Under the pieces are notes generated by a model that worked only from the letters and a program-made list of their open reading frames with translations, was not told the origin of the DNA and did not search any database. Source: Spisula solida (taxonomy: Eukaryota; Mollusca; Bivalvia; Venerida; Mactridae). From it: a stretch of DNA of 64,000 nt. Positions within the stretch are counted from its first letter, which is position 1. Each line of letters starts with the position of its first letter. Of this stretch, positions 33,027 through 46,440 are shown one piece after another. The stretch is from assembly GCA_947247005.1 (NCBI GenBank), contig OX365955.1, forward strand, positions 19,635,322 to 19,699,321, in the 5' to 3' direction. A program made the translations under genes and the position numbers.

Positions 33027-33976
33027 CAGTAAAACCTCGTTACCTCGAGGACCCATCGGGACAAGCCAAATGCTCATGTTAAGCCAGGTGCTCGAAATAT
33101 CAGAAGTCGATGATGAATTGTTGTAACGACTATGCGTAACTGTGTTTATAATGAAAACACGTTTGATACATGTATTTGGTTGTAACTACGAATATTTTCA
33201 TTGTTTATTTATCAAGTCTATACGCAATTTAAATTGTGTGGACATTTGCCGATTTCAACAAATTGCATATGAAAGTCGTAATGAATCCTTTTACATTAAA
33301 TATCAAACTCCATTTAACAGTTGTAATAAAAGTTCAGCGCATAGTGTTGATTTAATTGACATTTAGTTTTCTAGTTTACAAAGTCGGGGGTGGGGTTAGG
33401 TTAAGCGTTAGTTTACAAAGTCGACAAAGTTTTTATTCTGCAAGGTCGTTTGATAAGAATTGGATTTAATCGCGGACTTGATTTACTTCACTTATTCAGT
33501 ATCGGACACATGAAATTGTACTGTACGTAAGCCTACATTCGCAGGTTTCATGAAATACGGAATAGGAAAACAATTTGAAATTAATTTTATAACGTTTATA
33601 ACAAACAGCGCATAAATATTTAAGATTATACCTGTACGTCGGTTTATCTTACAATAAATAAAAGTCTGTGGAGTCAGTACGTTCGAAGCAACGATGTTGC
33701 ATTTAATAATTCTAGTTCTCGTATGCGTTAAAAGTTGCCAATTGTTGCCTATTGAACTTGTTCTGAAACGTATGTGTTGTTTTAATCACGCATTAATTTA
33801 ATGCCTTCTACTTCGTGTTTAATGTATAGAGTCGAAAATACGGAAATCAATTTAAGTGTTAGGGATTACGGTATTGTCATAAAATGTGATTATCACGATG
33901 TGTGAAAAATACGGAATTTGCTCCAATTAGGCCAGTCGCTCGAATAATCGCTGCTCGTATTACGGAGGTTTTACTG
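33027..33976. mobile_element. pogo/Tigger-like MITE, 950 bp
   Basis: Left end TA|CAGTAAAACCTCGTTACCTC; the right end complement is CAGTAAAACCTCCGTAATAC. The first 12 bases match perfectly. The subterminal GCTCGAA motif is repeated on both sides. No transposase frame. Confidence 0.8.
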
Positions 33977-34819
33977 TTTGTAAGGGTTCCTCTGACATGG
34001 TTTAAGATCAAGGTCACTTAAGTTTTTCGGCAAGTTTTTTTACACCATATATTTATATTTTAACATCAAAGCTATAAAATACACTTTTCAAAAGTAAGGT
34101 AAACGAAAGGATATTTTTGCTACAGCTTACATACTAAAGTGTTAGATGATATTCTGCAATCATGTTTATACACATTTCTTTGTTTTAAAAAAGATAATAT
34201 AAAGTTGGATAGGGATGGCTGTGACACTCAACTTATTCAGCCATGCACCGAAAACTTAAAAAACCTATACGACAAGTACAACACATAACCGAATGAAAAT
34301 GAACTGCCCAAGTCCTAGCTGCCAAAAAACTGAATGAACAGAACTAGTTTCAGCAATCAAAAAAAGCTGAATGCACTAGCTGATTGACCTAGTCTGAACA
34401 GTTAAACAGCTAATACCTAGTTTTAGCTTTCTTAGAGAAGTCCTAAAAAAGCATCACTGAAATGGAATCATACAACAGGAAATACTTTTGACTGTGGGTT
34501 TCCGCTCTGTGAAGGTACTTATTCCTTGGAGCATAATTAATGAAGGGGGTGGGGATATAAAAGTTCTGCTTCTTGGATGCGACTGCTACCTATGATGCAG
34601 AGCTGTTGTTTCAAGAGGTTATACTGTGCTTAATTAAACTTAACACTGATACTAAATTTAACTGACTAAAAGTTGCTAATTATATATATATATTAACAAC
34701 CTCAATTGCATTTTTTGTGACAAATAAAAAGGTGTGAATCATGTATACTCAACTTATGAATACAATGTATGAGCAATAATGTCAAAAGTCTTCATCCAGG
34801 TTTTAAAATTATATATCAT

Positions 34820-36125
34820 TGACTATTTAAATATTTTTAAAGGTATCTTTCTTAAATTATAATACTGTGCACATGAAATACATGTCATTGACATTAATTT
34901 TCTTAATCTTTCTTCTCAATGTTTCTGTCATTGTTTATCATAAACAAATGACAAATTAAGTTGACACTTGGTATTGTTTAGTACTATACCACTTCTTTAA
35001 TGCCTTGAAGTACTTTATCTTCGACCTTTACACAGAGGGGACACATTCGTCCTATATAGTGACTGCTCTGGTTTCAAATAAATTTACTGTAAACCTAAAA
35101 ACTATTTCGCGCGATTTAAGTTCGCGAGTTGTAGAAATTTAGCCTCTCATTATGATCATTGCCTATTTCTAATACAGCATTAACCGCCTTTAGGCTGCTA
35201 TGTGTATCCCCATTCAAATAGTTCCAGAAACTGCCAGCATTTTCCTGTAATGGATAGGTTCCCTGTGAAAGTGTTCTCTTGTCTTATCAAACCTACTGTC
35301 AAAGCAAATATGATGATATATATTTCTCACCTACAAGCTACAAGTAAATGTTGGTGCTATGTCGTCCTAAGAGTAATAATGATAGTTCATAAATGGACAG
35401 TGTTTCCTGTGAACAAGTCATGTCAATATATGTCATTAATCCCACTTAAAATGGTGGTGTGAACTTATCCTTATAATATTTTGTCAAACATATTATGATG
35501 CAATGTATACATCGCATGTGAACTAGTATATGTATTTTTGTCAAGCAGTATGATGCAGCATTTTCTGGAACTACTTTCTACATATTTATAACTTTCATGT
35601 TATTTGGTGATGGGTGCAAACCACAACTTAACATATTATGGTTGAATTTAAAAATAACTGTACATGTATACATGTTGTCCATAATGCAATTTTATGGATG
35701 ATCCTGGTTTGCCATTCTAAGGTCTGTGACAAAGCCGTATGTGGGTATCATTTAAGTCACTCCGTGGCAGTTCTAGTCTTTCTTATTATTCATATGTGTA
35801 TGAAATGTTATGTAATTGGACCATTTAAGTAAACATAAATACAGAAAATCCAATTCTTTTTTAGCATGTTATAATCTGCAAGTATTGTTCATGGTTTCGA
35901 ACTGCTTTTTACATTTTAATTGTACTTACACGTTATATTTATTTTAAATTTTTGAAAATAGGATGAAGTTAAGTTCACTACTATGCTTGAGTTCAGTGTC
36001 ATTTAAGGGTATTCTGGACATGAATCATATGGCAACGTTTTGACCTGACCCTGTTTCAAATTTCATATTAAGCTGATTTAAGGAAATATGCATTGGGCAT
36101 GTGGTTGAGGTTTAAGGACTCTTGC
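34820..36125. repeat. Block paralogous to 44985-45240, 46440-46860, 54110-54210 and 61850-61950
   Basis: 34825-35095 matches 44980-45240 (AATTAAGTTG, ATACCACTTCTTT, TTAAAGTACTTTATC-like, AAATAAATTTACT). 35440-35600 matches 46457-46870 (CC.ACTTAAAATGGTG.TGTGAAC, ATGATGCAG). 35960-36120 matches the start of each 2.2-kb unit (GGATGAAGTTA.GTTCACTACT, TTAAGGACT). 35795-35910 matches 61850-61960. No coding signal. It looks like one module copied several times. Confidence 0.7.
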
Positions 36126-37060
36126 TTCAAATTGCTATTTTCAAATAAATGCCTCCCTACTTAGGATATCAATAATATAAGGTAGGTTTATGGAACTTTC
36201 AGTTCCTATTTTTACTGAAAGTTTCATGATAGGGTTTATGTTACAATTCAATTATTGGTGGTATGTTTAGTGGAATATTCTGGACACATAATGTTGAAAT
36301 TTCATATTGATGTTTAGGGTGAGGATCTTTTTAAACATATTTTGTCTTAAAATTGCTTTAAAAACACTATCAACATATCACCTTCTTGCATAAGGGGCGT
36401 TATGGTCTGAAGCTTGGCTGTCAACCTTTCTGTCTTAAGTTTTAACGCTGTATTTTGGCTTTTGAGCCTTGGTTATTAAAATAAATTTAGTCTTTGGACT
36501 TTTGGTCAATTTTGATGAGATACGGTGGTAAATAGTTGTATTTGCATAGCTTGTAATTTAAGGTGATTAGTAAATGTAATTTTACATCCATGAAATGGTT
36601 AAACATGGTAGGATTATGATCAAGCTATGCACAGCAGGTCTTGGTCTTTAATTAGTCTAAAACAGTATCATTGTTTATATGTGATACATCATTTTTTATT
36701 TTCGTATCATGTGTCAATCATGACAATAGTGTGAATAAGGTTTAGATTAAAACCTTTGAATTGTGGTTATAACCAAATTGTAGGCATCTGTTACCGAGGA
36801 GTTGATGGATCATATAATGGGTCCAGTATCAAACAGGTGTGACACCATAAGAGCTTGTAAGGATCATAATTTAACCTTCCAACTAATTCATATAAATGTC
36901 ATGTTCAATGCTTTTATCTGCCTACTATACTATACTGTGTAAAACAGGTTTAGCAACACCCAGTTTGTTGGTTATTTCCTGAGTTTCTTTAATGAGAACA
37001 TTAAACAACATTGTTTAGTGTCTTAACATTCATCCTACACTCACACTAGCATACACGTAC

Positions 37061-37350
37061 ATTAGTGACTTTTTGAACACAAAGAAACGGGTACATGTAC
37101 AATTTTTGGACTCAATTTAAAATTCTAAAACTTAATCATAGTCCTGTACTTTGTACTAAAATTAATTAAATATGATTTTGACAGACATAACGATGTCATC
37201 AAAACAAATAAAAATTAGTGACTTTTTGAACAAAAAGAAACGGGTACATGGACAATTTTTGGGCTCAATATAGAATTCCAAAACTATCATAGTACTGTAC
37301 TTTGTACTGAAATGAATTCAATATGATTATGACAGACACCCACAAATTCC
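37061..37350. repeat. Two-copy direct repeat, 152-bp offset
   Basis: ATTAGTGACTTTTTGAACA, AAGAAACGGGTACATG.ACAA and TACTGTACTTTGTACT-like phrases begin at 37061 and again at 37213. Confidence 0.85.
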
Positions 37351-37448
37351 TGTTCTGATACATGGATATAACAGACACATGGATTGTTGTAAAACTTATT
37401 TACCATGTATAGCACCTTAAAGATATGTATTTAGGCAGATAATCTATT

Positions 37449-38840
37449 TTTAGCTCACCTGTCACAAAGTGACAGAGTGAGCTTTTGTGATCACTCTTCG
37501 TCCGTCGTCCGTCGTCCGTCCGTCGTCCGTCCGTCCGTCCGTCAACAATTGGCTTGTGTAGACACTAGAGGTCACAATTTTAGCCTAATCCTTATGAAAC
37601 TTGGTCACAATGATCATCTCAACAAAATCTAGGCCAAGTTCAATATTGGGTCATCTGGGGTCAAAAACTAGGTCACTAGGTCAAATTATAGAAAAACCTT
37701 GTGTAGTCACTAGAGGTCACAATTTTGACTTAATATTTATGAAACTTGGTCACAATGATCATCCTAACAAAATCTAGGTCAAGTTCGATATTGGGTCATC
37801 CGGGGTCAAAAACTAGGTCACAAGGTCAAATCATAGAAAAACTTTGTGTAGTCACTAGAGGTCAAAATTTTGAATTAATCTTTATGAAACTTGGTCACAA
37901 TGATCATCTCAACAAAATCTAGGTCAAGTTCGATATTGGGTCATCCAGGGTCAAAAACTAGGTCACAAGGTCAAATCATAGAAAAACTTTGTGTAGTCAC
38001 TTGAGGTCAAAATTTTGAATTAATCTTTATGAAACTTGGTCACAATGATCATCTCATCAAAATCTAGGTCAAGTTCGATATTGGGTCATCCGGGGTCAAA
38101 AACTAGGTCACAAGGTCAAATCATAGAAAAACTTTGTGTAGTCACTTGAGGTCAAAATTTTGAATTAATCTTTATGAAACTTGGTCACAATGATCATCTC
38201 AACAAAATCTAGGTCAAGTTCGATATTGGGTCATCCGGGGTCAAAAACTAGGTCACAAGGTCAAATCATAGAAAAACCTTGTGTAGACACTAGAGGTCAC
38301 AATTTTGGCCTAATCTTTATGAAACTTGGTCACAATGATCATCTCAACAAAATCTAGGTCAAGTTTGATATTGGGTCATCCGGGGTCAAAAACTAGGTCA
38401 CAAGGTCAAATCATAGAAAAACCTTGTGTAGTCACTAGAGGTCACAGTTTTAGCATAATCTTTATGAAACTTGGTCACAATGATCAACACAACAAAATGT
38501 AGGTCAAGTTTGATATTGGGTGATCCGGGGTAAAAAACTAGGTCACAAGGTCAAATAATAGAAAAACCTTGTGTAGTCACTAGAGGTCACAGTTTTGGCT
38601 TGACCTTTAAGAAACTTGGTCACAATGATCATCTCAACAAAATCTAGGTCAAATTCGATATTGGGCCATCTGGGGTAAAAAAGTAGGTCATTAGGTCAAT
38701 CATATAAAAACCTTGTGTAGTCACTAGAGGTCACAATATTGGCCTAATCTGTATAAAACTTGGTCACAATGACCATCTCAACAAAATCTAGGTCAAGTTC
38801 GACAGGTGAGCGACCTAGGGCCCTTTGGGCCCTCTTGTTT
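37449..38840. mobile_element. AGGTGAGC-family element with nine internal 145-bp repeats
   Basis: Begins TTTTAGCTCACCTGTCACAA and ends GACAGGTGAGCGACCTAGGG plus CCCTTTGGGCCCTCTTGTTT. A TCCGTCGTCCGTC simple tract lies near the left end. The middle is about nine units of 145 bp (starts near 37556, 37700, 37845, 37991, ...), each with GTGTAGTCACTAGAGGTCAC-like and AACTTGGTCACAATGATCAT. This is a family widespread in bivalves; non-coding. Confidence 0.85.
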
Positions 38841-39279
38841 CAATACCACACCTCAATACTAACAGTATATTGTTTTGCATCAAGTGTTTCAAGTTCTCTT
38901 CAACGTTCTGTTTACTTGTTTTAAATTATTTTAGGTTCAGGGTCATAGGGTTTAACTAATGTAGGTGATTACTATTGAGGTGGCTTGAGGGTTATATGAT
39001 CATAGATCCATTATACAAGGTTAGGCAGAGAAGTTGTAGGTCCTCTTGCCTCTTATAGGATGTTTGTTTTCAATTTTGTTCTTCTCAGGAATCATGAACA
39101 TACTTCTAACTTAATTTATTTATGCATGTTTATCCAATTTTGTTCAAATTGTCTCACTTACAAAACAACTTAATTAGTATTTACTTGTATGGTTCCAATT
39201 GATTCATAACTCATTCATTCACTTAATCAACATAGCGCTGACACCATCTCATGCCATTGGACGTGGTTATCCCTGCTGG

Positions 39280-42200
39280 AACATATCAGTCACCTTCAAT
39301 GATGCGGTGAACATGTTCTTACGTTAAAGTAATTAAAAACATGAATAATGTCTTCCTCACATTTAGGTACATAGTAAAATAATTAAAAATTTAAATAACG
39401 TCTTTACTTTCACCTAATTAGGTACATCGTCTTTTAAAACCATATATTGGTTTCCTTCTTCCTGTCACCTTAAAAGATGTGGCAAAAAAGTTCTTATGTA
39501 AAAGTAATTAAAAATATAAATAACGTCTTTACTTCCACCTAATTAGGGACATCGTCTTTTAAAACCGTATATTGGGTTACTCTTTCTGTCACCTTAAAAG
39601 ATGTGGCAAAAAAGTTCCTATGTAAAAGTAATTAAAAATATAAATAACGTCTTTACTTTCACCTAATTAGGTACATCGTCTTTTATACCTGTTCTTGTGT
39701 CCCTTTTCCTGTCACCTTAAAACATGTGGTGAACACATTTTTATGTGAAAGTAATAATAGAAATATAAATAATATCTTTCTCTCACCTAATTAGGTACAT
39801 CGTCTTTTAAAACCGTATATTTGGTTCCTCATCCGTCACCTTAAAAGATGTGGCAAAAAAGTTCTTATATAAAAGTAATTAAAAATATAAATAGCGTCTT
39901 TACTTTCACCTAATTAGGTACATCGTCTTTTTAAACCGTATGTTGGGTTCCTCTTTCTGTCACTTTAAAAGATGTGGCAAAAAAGTTCTTATGTAAAAGT
40001 AATTAAAAATATAAATAACGTCTTTACTTTCACCTAATTAGGTACATCGTCTTTTATAACCATATATTGGTTTCCTACTTCCTGTCACCTTAAAAGATGT
40101 GGCAAAAAAGTTCTTGTATAAAAGTAATTAAAAATACAAATAACGTCTTTACTTTCACCTAATTAGGTACATCGTCTTTTAAAACCGTATATTGGGTTCC
40201 TCTTTCTGTCACCTTAAAAGATGTGGCAAAAAAGTTCTTATGTAAAAGTAATTAAAAATATAAATAACGTCTTTACTTTCACCTAATTAGGTACATCATC
40301 TTTTATACCTGTTCTTGTGTCCTTTTTCCTGTCACCTTAAAACATGAGGTGAACACGTTTTTATGTAAAAGTAATAATAAAAATATAAATAATATCTTTC
40401 TCTCACCTAATTAGGTACATCGTCTTTTAAAACCGTATATTGGGTTCCTCTTTGTGTCACCTTAAAAGATGTGACAAAAAAGTTCTTATGTAAAAGTAAT
40501 TAAAAATATAACTAACGTCTTTACTTTCACCTAATTAGGGACATCGTCTTTTAAAACCGTATATTGGGTTACTCTTTCTGTCACCTTAAAAGATGTGGCA
40601 AAAAAGTTCTTATGTAAAAGTAATTAAAAATATAAATAACGTCTTAACTTTCACCTAATTAGGTACATCGTCTTTTATACCTGTTCTTGTGTCCCTTTTC
40701 CTGTCACCTTAAAACATGTGGTGAACACATTTTTATGTGAAAGTAATAATAGAAATATAAATAATATCTTTCTCTCACCTAATTAGGTACATCGTCTTTT
40801 AAAACCGTATATTGGGTTACTCTTTCTGTCACCTTAAAAGATGTGGCAAAAAAGTTCTTATGTAAAAGTAATTAAAAATATAAATAACGTCTTTACTTTC
40901 ACCTAATTAGGTACATCGTCTTTTATACCTGTTCTTGTGTCCCTTTTCCTGTCACCTTAAAACATGTGGTGAACACAGTTTTATGTGAAAGTAATAATAG
41001 AAATATAAATAATATCTTTCTCTCACCTAATTAGGTACATCGTCTTTTAAAACCGTATATTGGGTTACTCTTTCTGTCACCTTAAAAGATGTGGCAAAAA
41101 AGTTCTTATGTAAAAGTAATTAAAAATATAAATAACGTCTTTACTTTCACCTAATTAGGTACATCGTCTTTTATAACCATATATTGGTTTCCTTCTTCCT
41201 GTCACCTTAAAAGATGTGGCAAAAAAGTTCTTGTATAAAAGTAATTAAAAATACAAATAACGTCTTTACTTTCACCTAATTAGGTACATCGTCTTTTAAA
41301 ACCGTATATTGGGTTCCTCTTTCTGTCACCTTAAAAGATGTGGCAAAAAAGTTCTTATGTAAAAGTAATTAAAAATATAAATAACGTCTTTACTTTCACC
41401 TAATTAGGTACATCATCTTTTATACCTATTCTTGTGTCCTTTTTCCTGTCACCTTAAAACATGAGGCGAACACGTTTTTATGTAAAAGTAATAATAAAAA
41501 TATAAATAATATCTTTCTCTCACCTAATTAGGTACATCGTCTTTTAAAACCGTATATTGGGTTCCTCTTTGTGTCACCTTAAAAGATGTGACAAAAAAGT
41601 TCTTATGTAAAAGTAATTAAAAATATAAATAACGTCTTTACTTGCACCTTATTAGGGACATCGTCTTTTAAAACCGTATATTGGGTTACTCTTTCTGTCA
41701 CCTTAAAAGATGTGGCAAAAAAGTTCTTATGTAAAAGTAATTAAAAATATAAATAACGTCAACTTTCACCTAATTAGGTACATCGTCTTTTAAAACCATA
41801 TATTGGTTTCCTTCTTCCTGTCACCTTAAAAGATGTGGCAAAAAAGTTCTTATATAAAAGTAATTAAAAATATAAATAACGTCTTTACTTTCACCTAATT
41901 AGGGACATCGTCTTTTAAAACCGTATATTGGGTTACTCTTTCTGTCACCTTAAAAGATGTGGCAAAAAAGTTCTAATGTAAAAGTAATTAAAAATATAAA
42001 TAACGTCTTAACTTTCACCTAATTAGGTACATCGTCTTTTATACCTGTTCTTGTGTCCCTTTTCCTGTCACCTTAAAACATGTGGTGAACACATTTTTAT
42101 GTGAAAGTAATAATAGAAATATAAATAATATCTTTCTCTCACCTTATTAGGTACATCGTCATTTAAAACCGTATATTGGGTTCCTCTTTCTGTCACCTTA

Positions 42201-44985
42201 AAAGATGTGGCAAAAAAGTTCTTATATCAAAGTAATTAAAAATATAAATAGCGTCTTTACTTTCACCTAATTAGGTACATCGTCTTTTTAAACCGTATGT
42301 TGGGTTCCTCTTTCTGTCACTTTAAAAGATGTGGCAAAAAAGTTCTTATGTAAAAGTAATTAAAAATATAAATAACGTCTTTACTTTCACCTAATTAGGT
42401 ACATCGTCTTTTATAACCATATATTGGTTTCCTTCTTCCTGTCACCTTAAAAGATGTGGCAAAAAAATTCTTGTATAAAAGTAATTAAAAATACAAATAA
42501 CGTCTTTACTTTCACCTAATTAGGTACATCGTCTTTTAAAACCGTATATTGGGTTCCTCTTTCTGCCACCTTAAAAGATGTGGCAAAAAAGTTCTTATGT
42601 AAAAGTAATTAAAAATACAAATAACGTCTTTACTTTCACCTAATTAGGTACATCGTCTTTTAAAACCGTATATTGGGTTCCTCTTTCTGTCACCTTAAAA
42701 GATGTGGCAAAAAAGTTCTTATGTAAAAGTAATTAAAAATATAAATAACGTCTTTACTTTCACCTAATTAGGTACATCATCTTTTATACCTATTCTTGTG
42801 TCCTTTTTCCTGTCACCTTAAAACATGAGGCGAACACGTTTTTATGTAAAAGTAATAATAAAAATATAAATAATATCTTTCTCTCACCTAATTAGGTACA
42901 TCGTCTTTTAAAACCGTATATTGGGTTCCTCTTTGTGTCACCTTAAAAGATGTGACAAAAAAGTTCTTATGTAAAAGTAATTAAAAATATAAATAACGTC
43001 TTTACTTTCACCTTATTAGGGACATCGTCTTTTAAAACCGTATATTGGGTTACTCTTTCTGTCACCTTAAAAGATGTGGCAAAAAATTTCTTATGTAAAA
43101 GTAATTAAAAATATAAATAACGTCAACTTTCACCTAATTAGGTACATCGTCTTTTAAAACCATATATTGGTTTCCTTCTTCCTGTCACCTTAAAAGATGT
43201 GGCAAAAAAGTTCTAATGTAAAAGTAATTAAAAATATAAATAACGTCTTTACTTTCACCTAATTAGGGACATCGTCTTTTAAAACCATATATTGGGTTAC
43301 TCTTTCTGTCACCTTAAAAGATGTGGCAAAAAAGTTCTAATGTAAAAGTAATTAAAAATATAAATAACGTCTTAACTTTCACCTAATTAGGTACATCGTC
43401 TTTTATACCTGTTCTTGTGTCCCTTTTCCTGTCACCTTAAAACATGTGGTGAACACATTTTTATGTGAAAGTAATAATAGAAATATAAATAATATCTTTC
43501 TCTCACCTTATTAGGTACATCGTCTTTTAAAACCGTATATTGGGTTCCTCTTTCTGTCACCTTAAAAGATGTGGCAAAAAAGTTCTTATATCAAAGTAAT
43601 TAAAAATATAAATAGCGTCTTTACTTTCACCTAATTAGGTACATCGTCTTTTTAAACCGTATGTTGGGTTCCTCTTTCTGTCACTTTAAAAGATGTGGCA
43701 AAAAAGTTCTTATGTAAAAGTAATAAAAAATATAAATAACGTCTTTACTTTCACCTAATTAGGTACATCGTCTTTTATAACCATATATTGGTTTCCTTCT
43801 TCCTGTCACCTTAAAAGATGTGGCAAAAAAATTCTTGTATAAAAGTAATTAAAAATACAAATAACGTCTTTACTTTCACCTAATTAGGTACATCGTCTTT
43901 TAAAACCGTATATTGGGTTCCTCTTTCTGCCACCTTAAAAGATGTGGCAAAAAAGTTCTTATGTAAAAGTAATTAAAAATATAAATAACGTCTTTACTTT
44001 CACCTAATTAGGTACATCATCTTTTATACCTGTTCTTGTGTCCTTTTTCCTGTCACCTTAAAACATGTGGCGAACACGTTTTTATGTAAAAGTAATAATA
44101 AAAATATAAATAATATCTTTCTCTCACCTAATTAGGTACATCGTCTTTTAAAACCGTATATTGGGTTCCTCTTTGTGTCACCTTAAAAGATGTGACAAAA
44201 AAGTTCTTATGTAAAAGTAATTAAAAATATAAATAACGTCTTAACTTTCACCTAATTAGGGACATCGTCTTTTAAAACCATATATTGGTTTCCTTCTTCC
44301 TGTCACCTTAAAAGATGTGGCAAAAAAGTTCTTATGTAAAAGTAATTAAAAATATAAATAACGTCTTTACTTTCACCTAATTAGGTACAACGTCTTTTAT
44401 AACCTGTTATTGGTTTCCTTCTTCCTGTCACCTTAAAAGATGTGGCAAACAAGTTCTTATGTAAAAGTAATTAAAAATATAAATAACGTCTTTACTTTCA
44501 CCTAATTAGGTGCATCGTCTTTTATAACTGTAGACAGGTGTCCTTTTTCCTGTCACCTTAACAGATGTGGCAAACAAGTTCTTACGTAAAAGTAATTAAA
44601 GATATAAATAACGTCTTTACTTTCACCTAATTAGGTACATCATCTTTTATAACCCTGTACTTGTGTACTTTTTCCTGTCACCTTAAAAGATGTGGCAAAC
44701 AAGTTCTTATGTAAAAGTAATTAAAAATATAAATAACGTCTTTACTTTCACCTAATTAGGTACATCGTCTTTTATAACCGTAGACAGGTGTCCTTTTTCC
44801 TGTCACCTTAACAGATGTGGCAAACAAGTTCTTACGTAAAAGTAATTCAAGATATAAATAACGTACTTTCACCTAATTAGGTACATCATCTTTTATTACC
44901 CTGTACTTGTGTACTTTTTCCTGTCACCTTAAAACATGTGGCAAATACGTTCTTATGTAAAAGTAATTACAAATATAAATATTTT
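39280..44985. repeat. 124-bp satellite, about 46 monomers, with higher-order variants
   Basis: The consensus includes CTGTCACCTTAAAAGATGTG, GCAAAAAAGTTCTTATGTAA, AAGTAATTAAAAATATAAAT, AACGTCTTTACTTTCACC and TAATTAGGTACATCGTCTTT. Every monomer has the 12-bp palindrome ACCTAATTAGGT or a one-base variant. Three main types are visible: CCGTATATTGGGTTCCTC, CCATATATTGGTTTCC, and the diverged TACCTGTTCTTGTGTCC with GGTGAACAC and AATAATATCTTTCTCTC. The diverged type recurs every 2-6 monomers (for example near 39681, 40298, 40673, 40922, 41418, 42034, 42779, 43402, 44028). Edge monomers are the most diverged. Confidence 0.97.
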
Positions 44986-45184
44986 CCTTAAATATAATAA
45001 TGTGTACATGACATACATGTCTATGTCATTTCTTAATTTTTATTCTCCATGTTTCTGTTATTGTCACAAACAAATGAAAATTAAGTTGTAATTTTGTATT
45101 TTTTGTACAGTTCTAATTATACCACTTCTTTTATACCTTAAAGTACTTTATCAACATCTTCTAACCTTTAGAGAGAGTACTTAG

Positions 45185-45990
45185 GGACACATAATATGCC
45201 ATTTAAAGTGACTGCTCTGGCTACAAATAAATTTACTCTCTTTTGTTTCCATAAGTTACACTTTTATAACTTCATGATCATTTGTGAAGGGTGCAAAAGA
45301 TGTTCTAGACAGAAGTGCACACATAGTCCATTCCTTTAACCACAACCACTTCCATGGAGAGGATTTATTATTGCAATACACTAAGTAATTAGTTCCTTAT
45401 GAAATACCATTGGGAAATTACTTAAGAACATTTAATTAAGTATACATACCTACCAAAACATAACCAAGCTTTCCTACATAAATCCTTTTTGGTAAATAGT
45501 AATTGTTCATGGTTTTTGATGTCTTGAGTCTAATTAGCAGTGTAAAATAATGTTGTCTCTATAGTGTAGTGGTACCATACTGGATCAGCCAATCCAGTGA
45601 CCTGGGTTCGATTCCCAGTGGAGGTGGCATATTTTTCACCACTTTTTGAACTCAAGTCATCAAAAACCATGAACAATCAAAAAGGATTTGTAGGAAAGCC
45701 TGGTTATGATTTGGTAGGTATGTATACTTAATTAAATGTTCTAAAGTGATTACCAAATGGTATTTCATAAGGGGCTAATTACTTAGTGTATTGGAAAAAT
45801 AAATCCTCTCCATTGAAGTGGTTGGGGTTGAAGGAATGGTCTCTGTGTGTACTTCTGTCTTGAACATCTTTTGCACCCTTCACCAATGATCATGAAGTTA
45901 TAAAAGTGTAACATTAAGGAAACAACAGAGAGTAAATTTATTTGAAGCCATGGCAGTCATTTTATACAAGATGTAGGACATATTTGTGTC
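45185..45990. mobile_element. Foldback element, about 350-bp arms, tRNA-like loop
   Basis: The left arm (about 45185-45545) and right arm (about 45640-45990) are inverted copies. For example TTTAATTAAGTATACATACC, TTGTTCATGGTTTTTGATG and ACTTTTATAACTTCATGATC occur on opposite strands in the two arms, with a few percent differences and small indels. The spacer of about 95 bp contains a tRNA-like sequence. The outer part of the left arm is continuous with sequence also found at 34.8-35.1 kb. Confidence 0.9.
45553..45629 (+). other. tRNA-like sequence with intact A and B boxes
   Basis: A-box-like TAGTGTAGTGG and B-box GGTTCGATTCC (45606-45616) are intact. A stem CTGGAT/ATCCAG occupies the anticodon-arm position. 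The loop has six bases rather than seven, and the acceptor stem pairs only with several G-T wobbles. It is better called a tRNA-derived sequence than a functional tRNA; no amino-acid identity is assigned. Confidence 0.5.
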
Positions 45991-46019
45991 TTTAATTGAA
46001 GCAAAACATGGCTTAACTG

Positions 46020-46440
46020 GACAGGGCTTATTTTCTCTGTAAAGCTATTTCGAAAACATTTTCAAATTCCTAATTCCTCATTTTCTTGTTGATCATTTCT
46101 ACACTCACAAGTGGTGTGGGATTATAGGAATGATGTCTGTCCACCCTTCTGTCGGGGCATGTATCCTTGAGTCTGTTGGTGCATCTCAAAATCCGATTAG
46201 CTCCATATCTTTTGAATCCCTTGACCGATTTTCATGAAGCTTATACTAAATATGTGACCTGTGAAGACAGTGTGCTGAACTCTTGTTCCAATTGTCTGTG
46301 TGGACCCTTGGGTAACATCACATTTCAAAGTCTTGATTTGAATCTTTGACCTAGTTCTATAAAAAAATCACCACATGTGTACCTCATGTAGACATTTGTG
46401 TAGAACAAATGTTTCAACTGTGCTTGGTCCTTTGAAAACA
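46020..46440. repeat. Dispersed bivalve-type repeat fragment
   Basis: Contains TATAGGAATGATGTCTGTCC, GTATCCTTGAGTCTGTTGG, CCGATTTTCATGAAGCTTAT and TTTGACCTAGTT phrases typical of 'fatty-acid-like' non-coding dispersed repeats of bivalves with CATGAAACTT-type wording. Boundaries are uncertain and the small open frame is incidental. Confidence 0.4.

Noticed and set aside
45553..45629. Functional tRNA gene
   Set aside because: Internal promoter boxes are good, but the anticodon loop and acceptor stem are not canonical.
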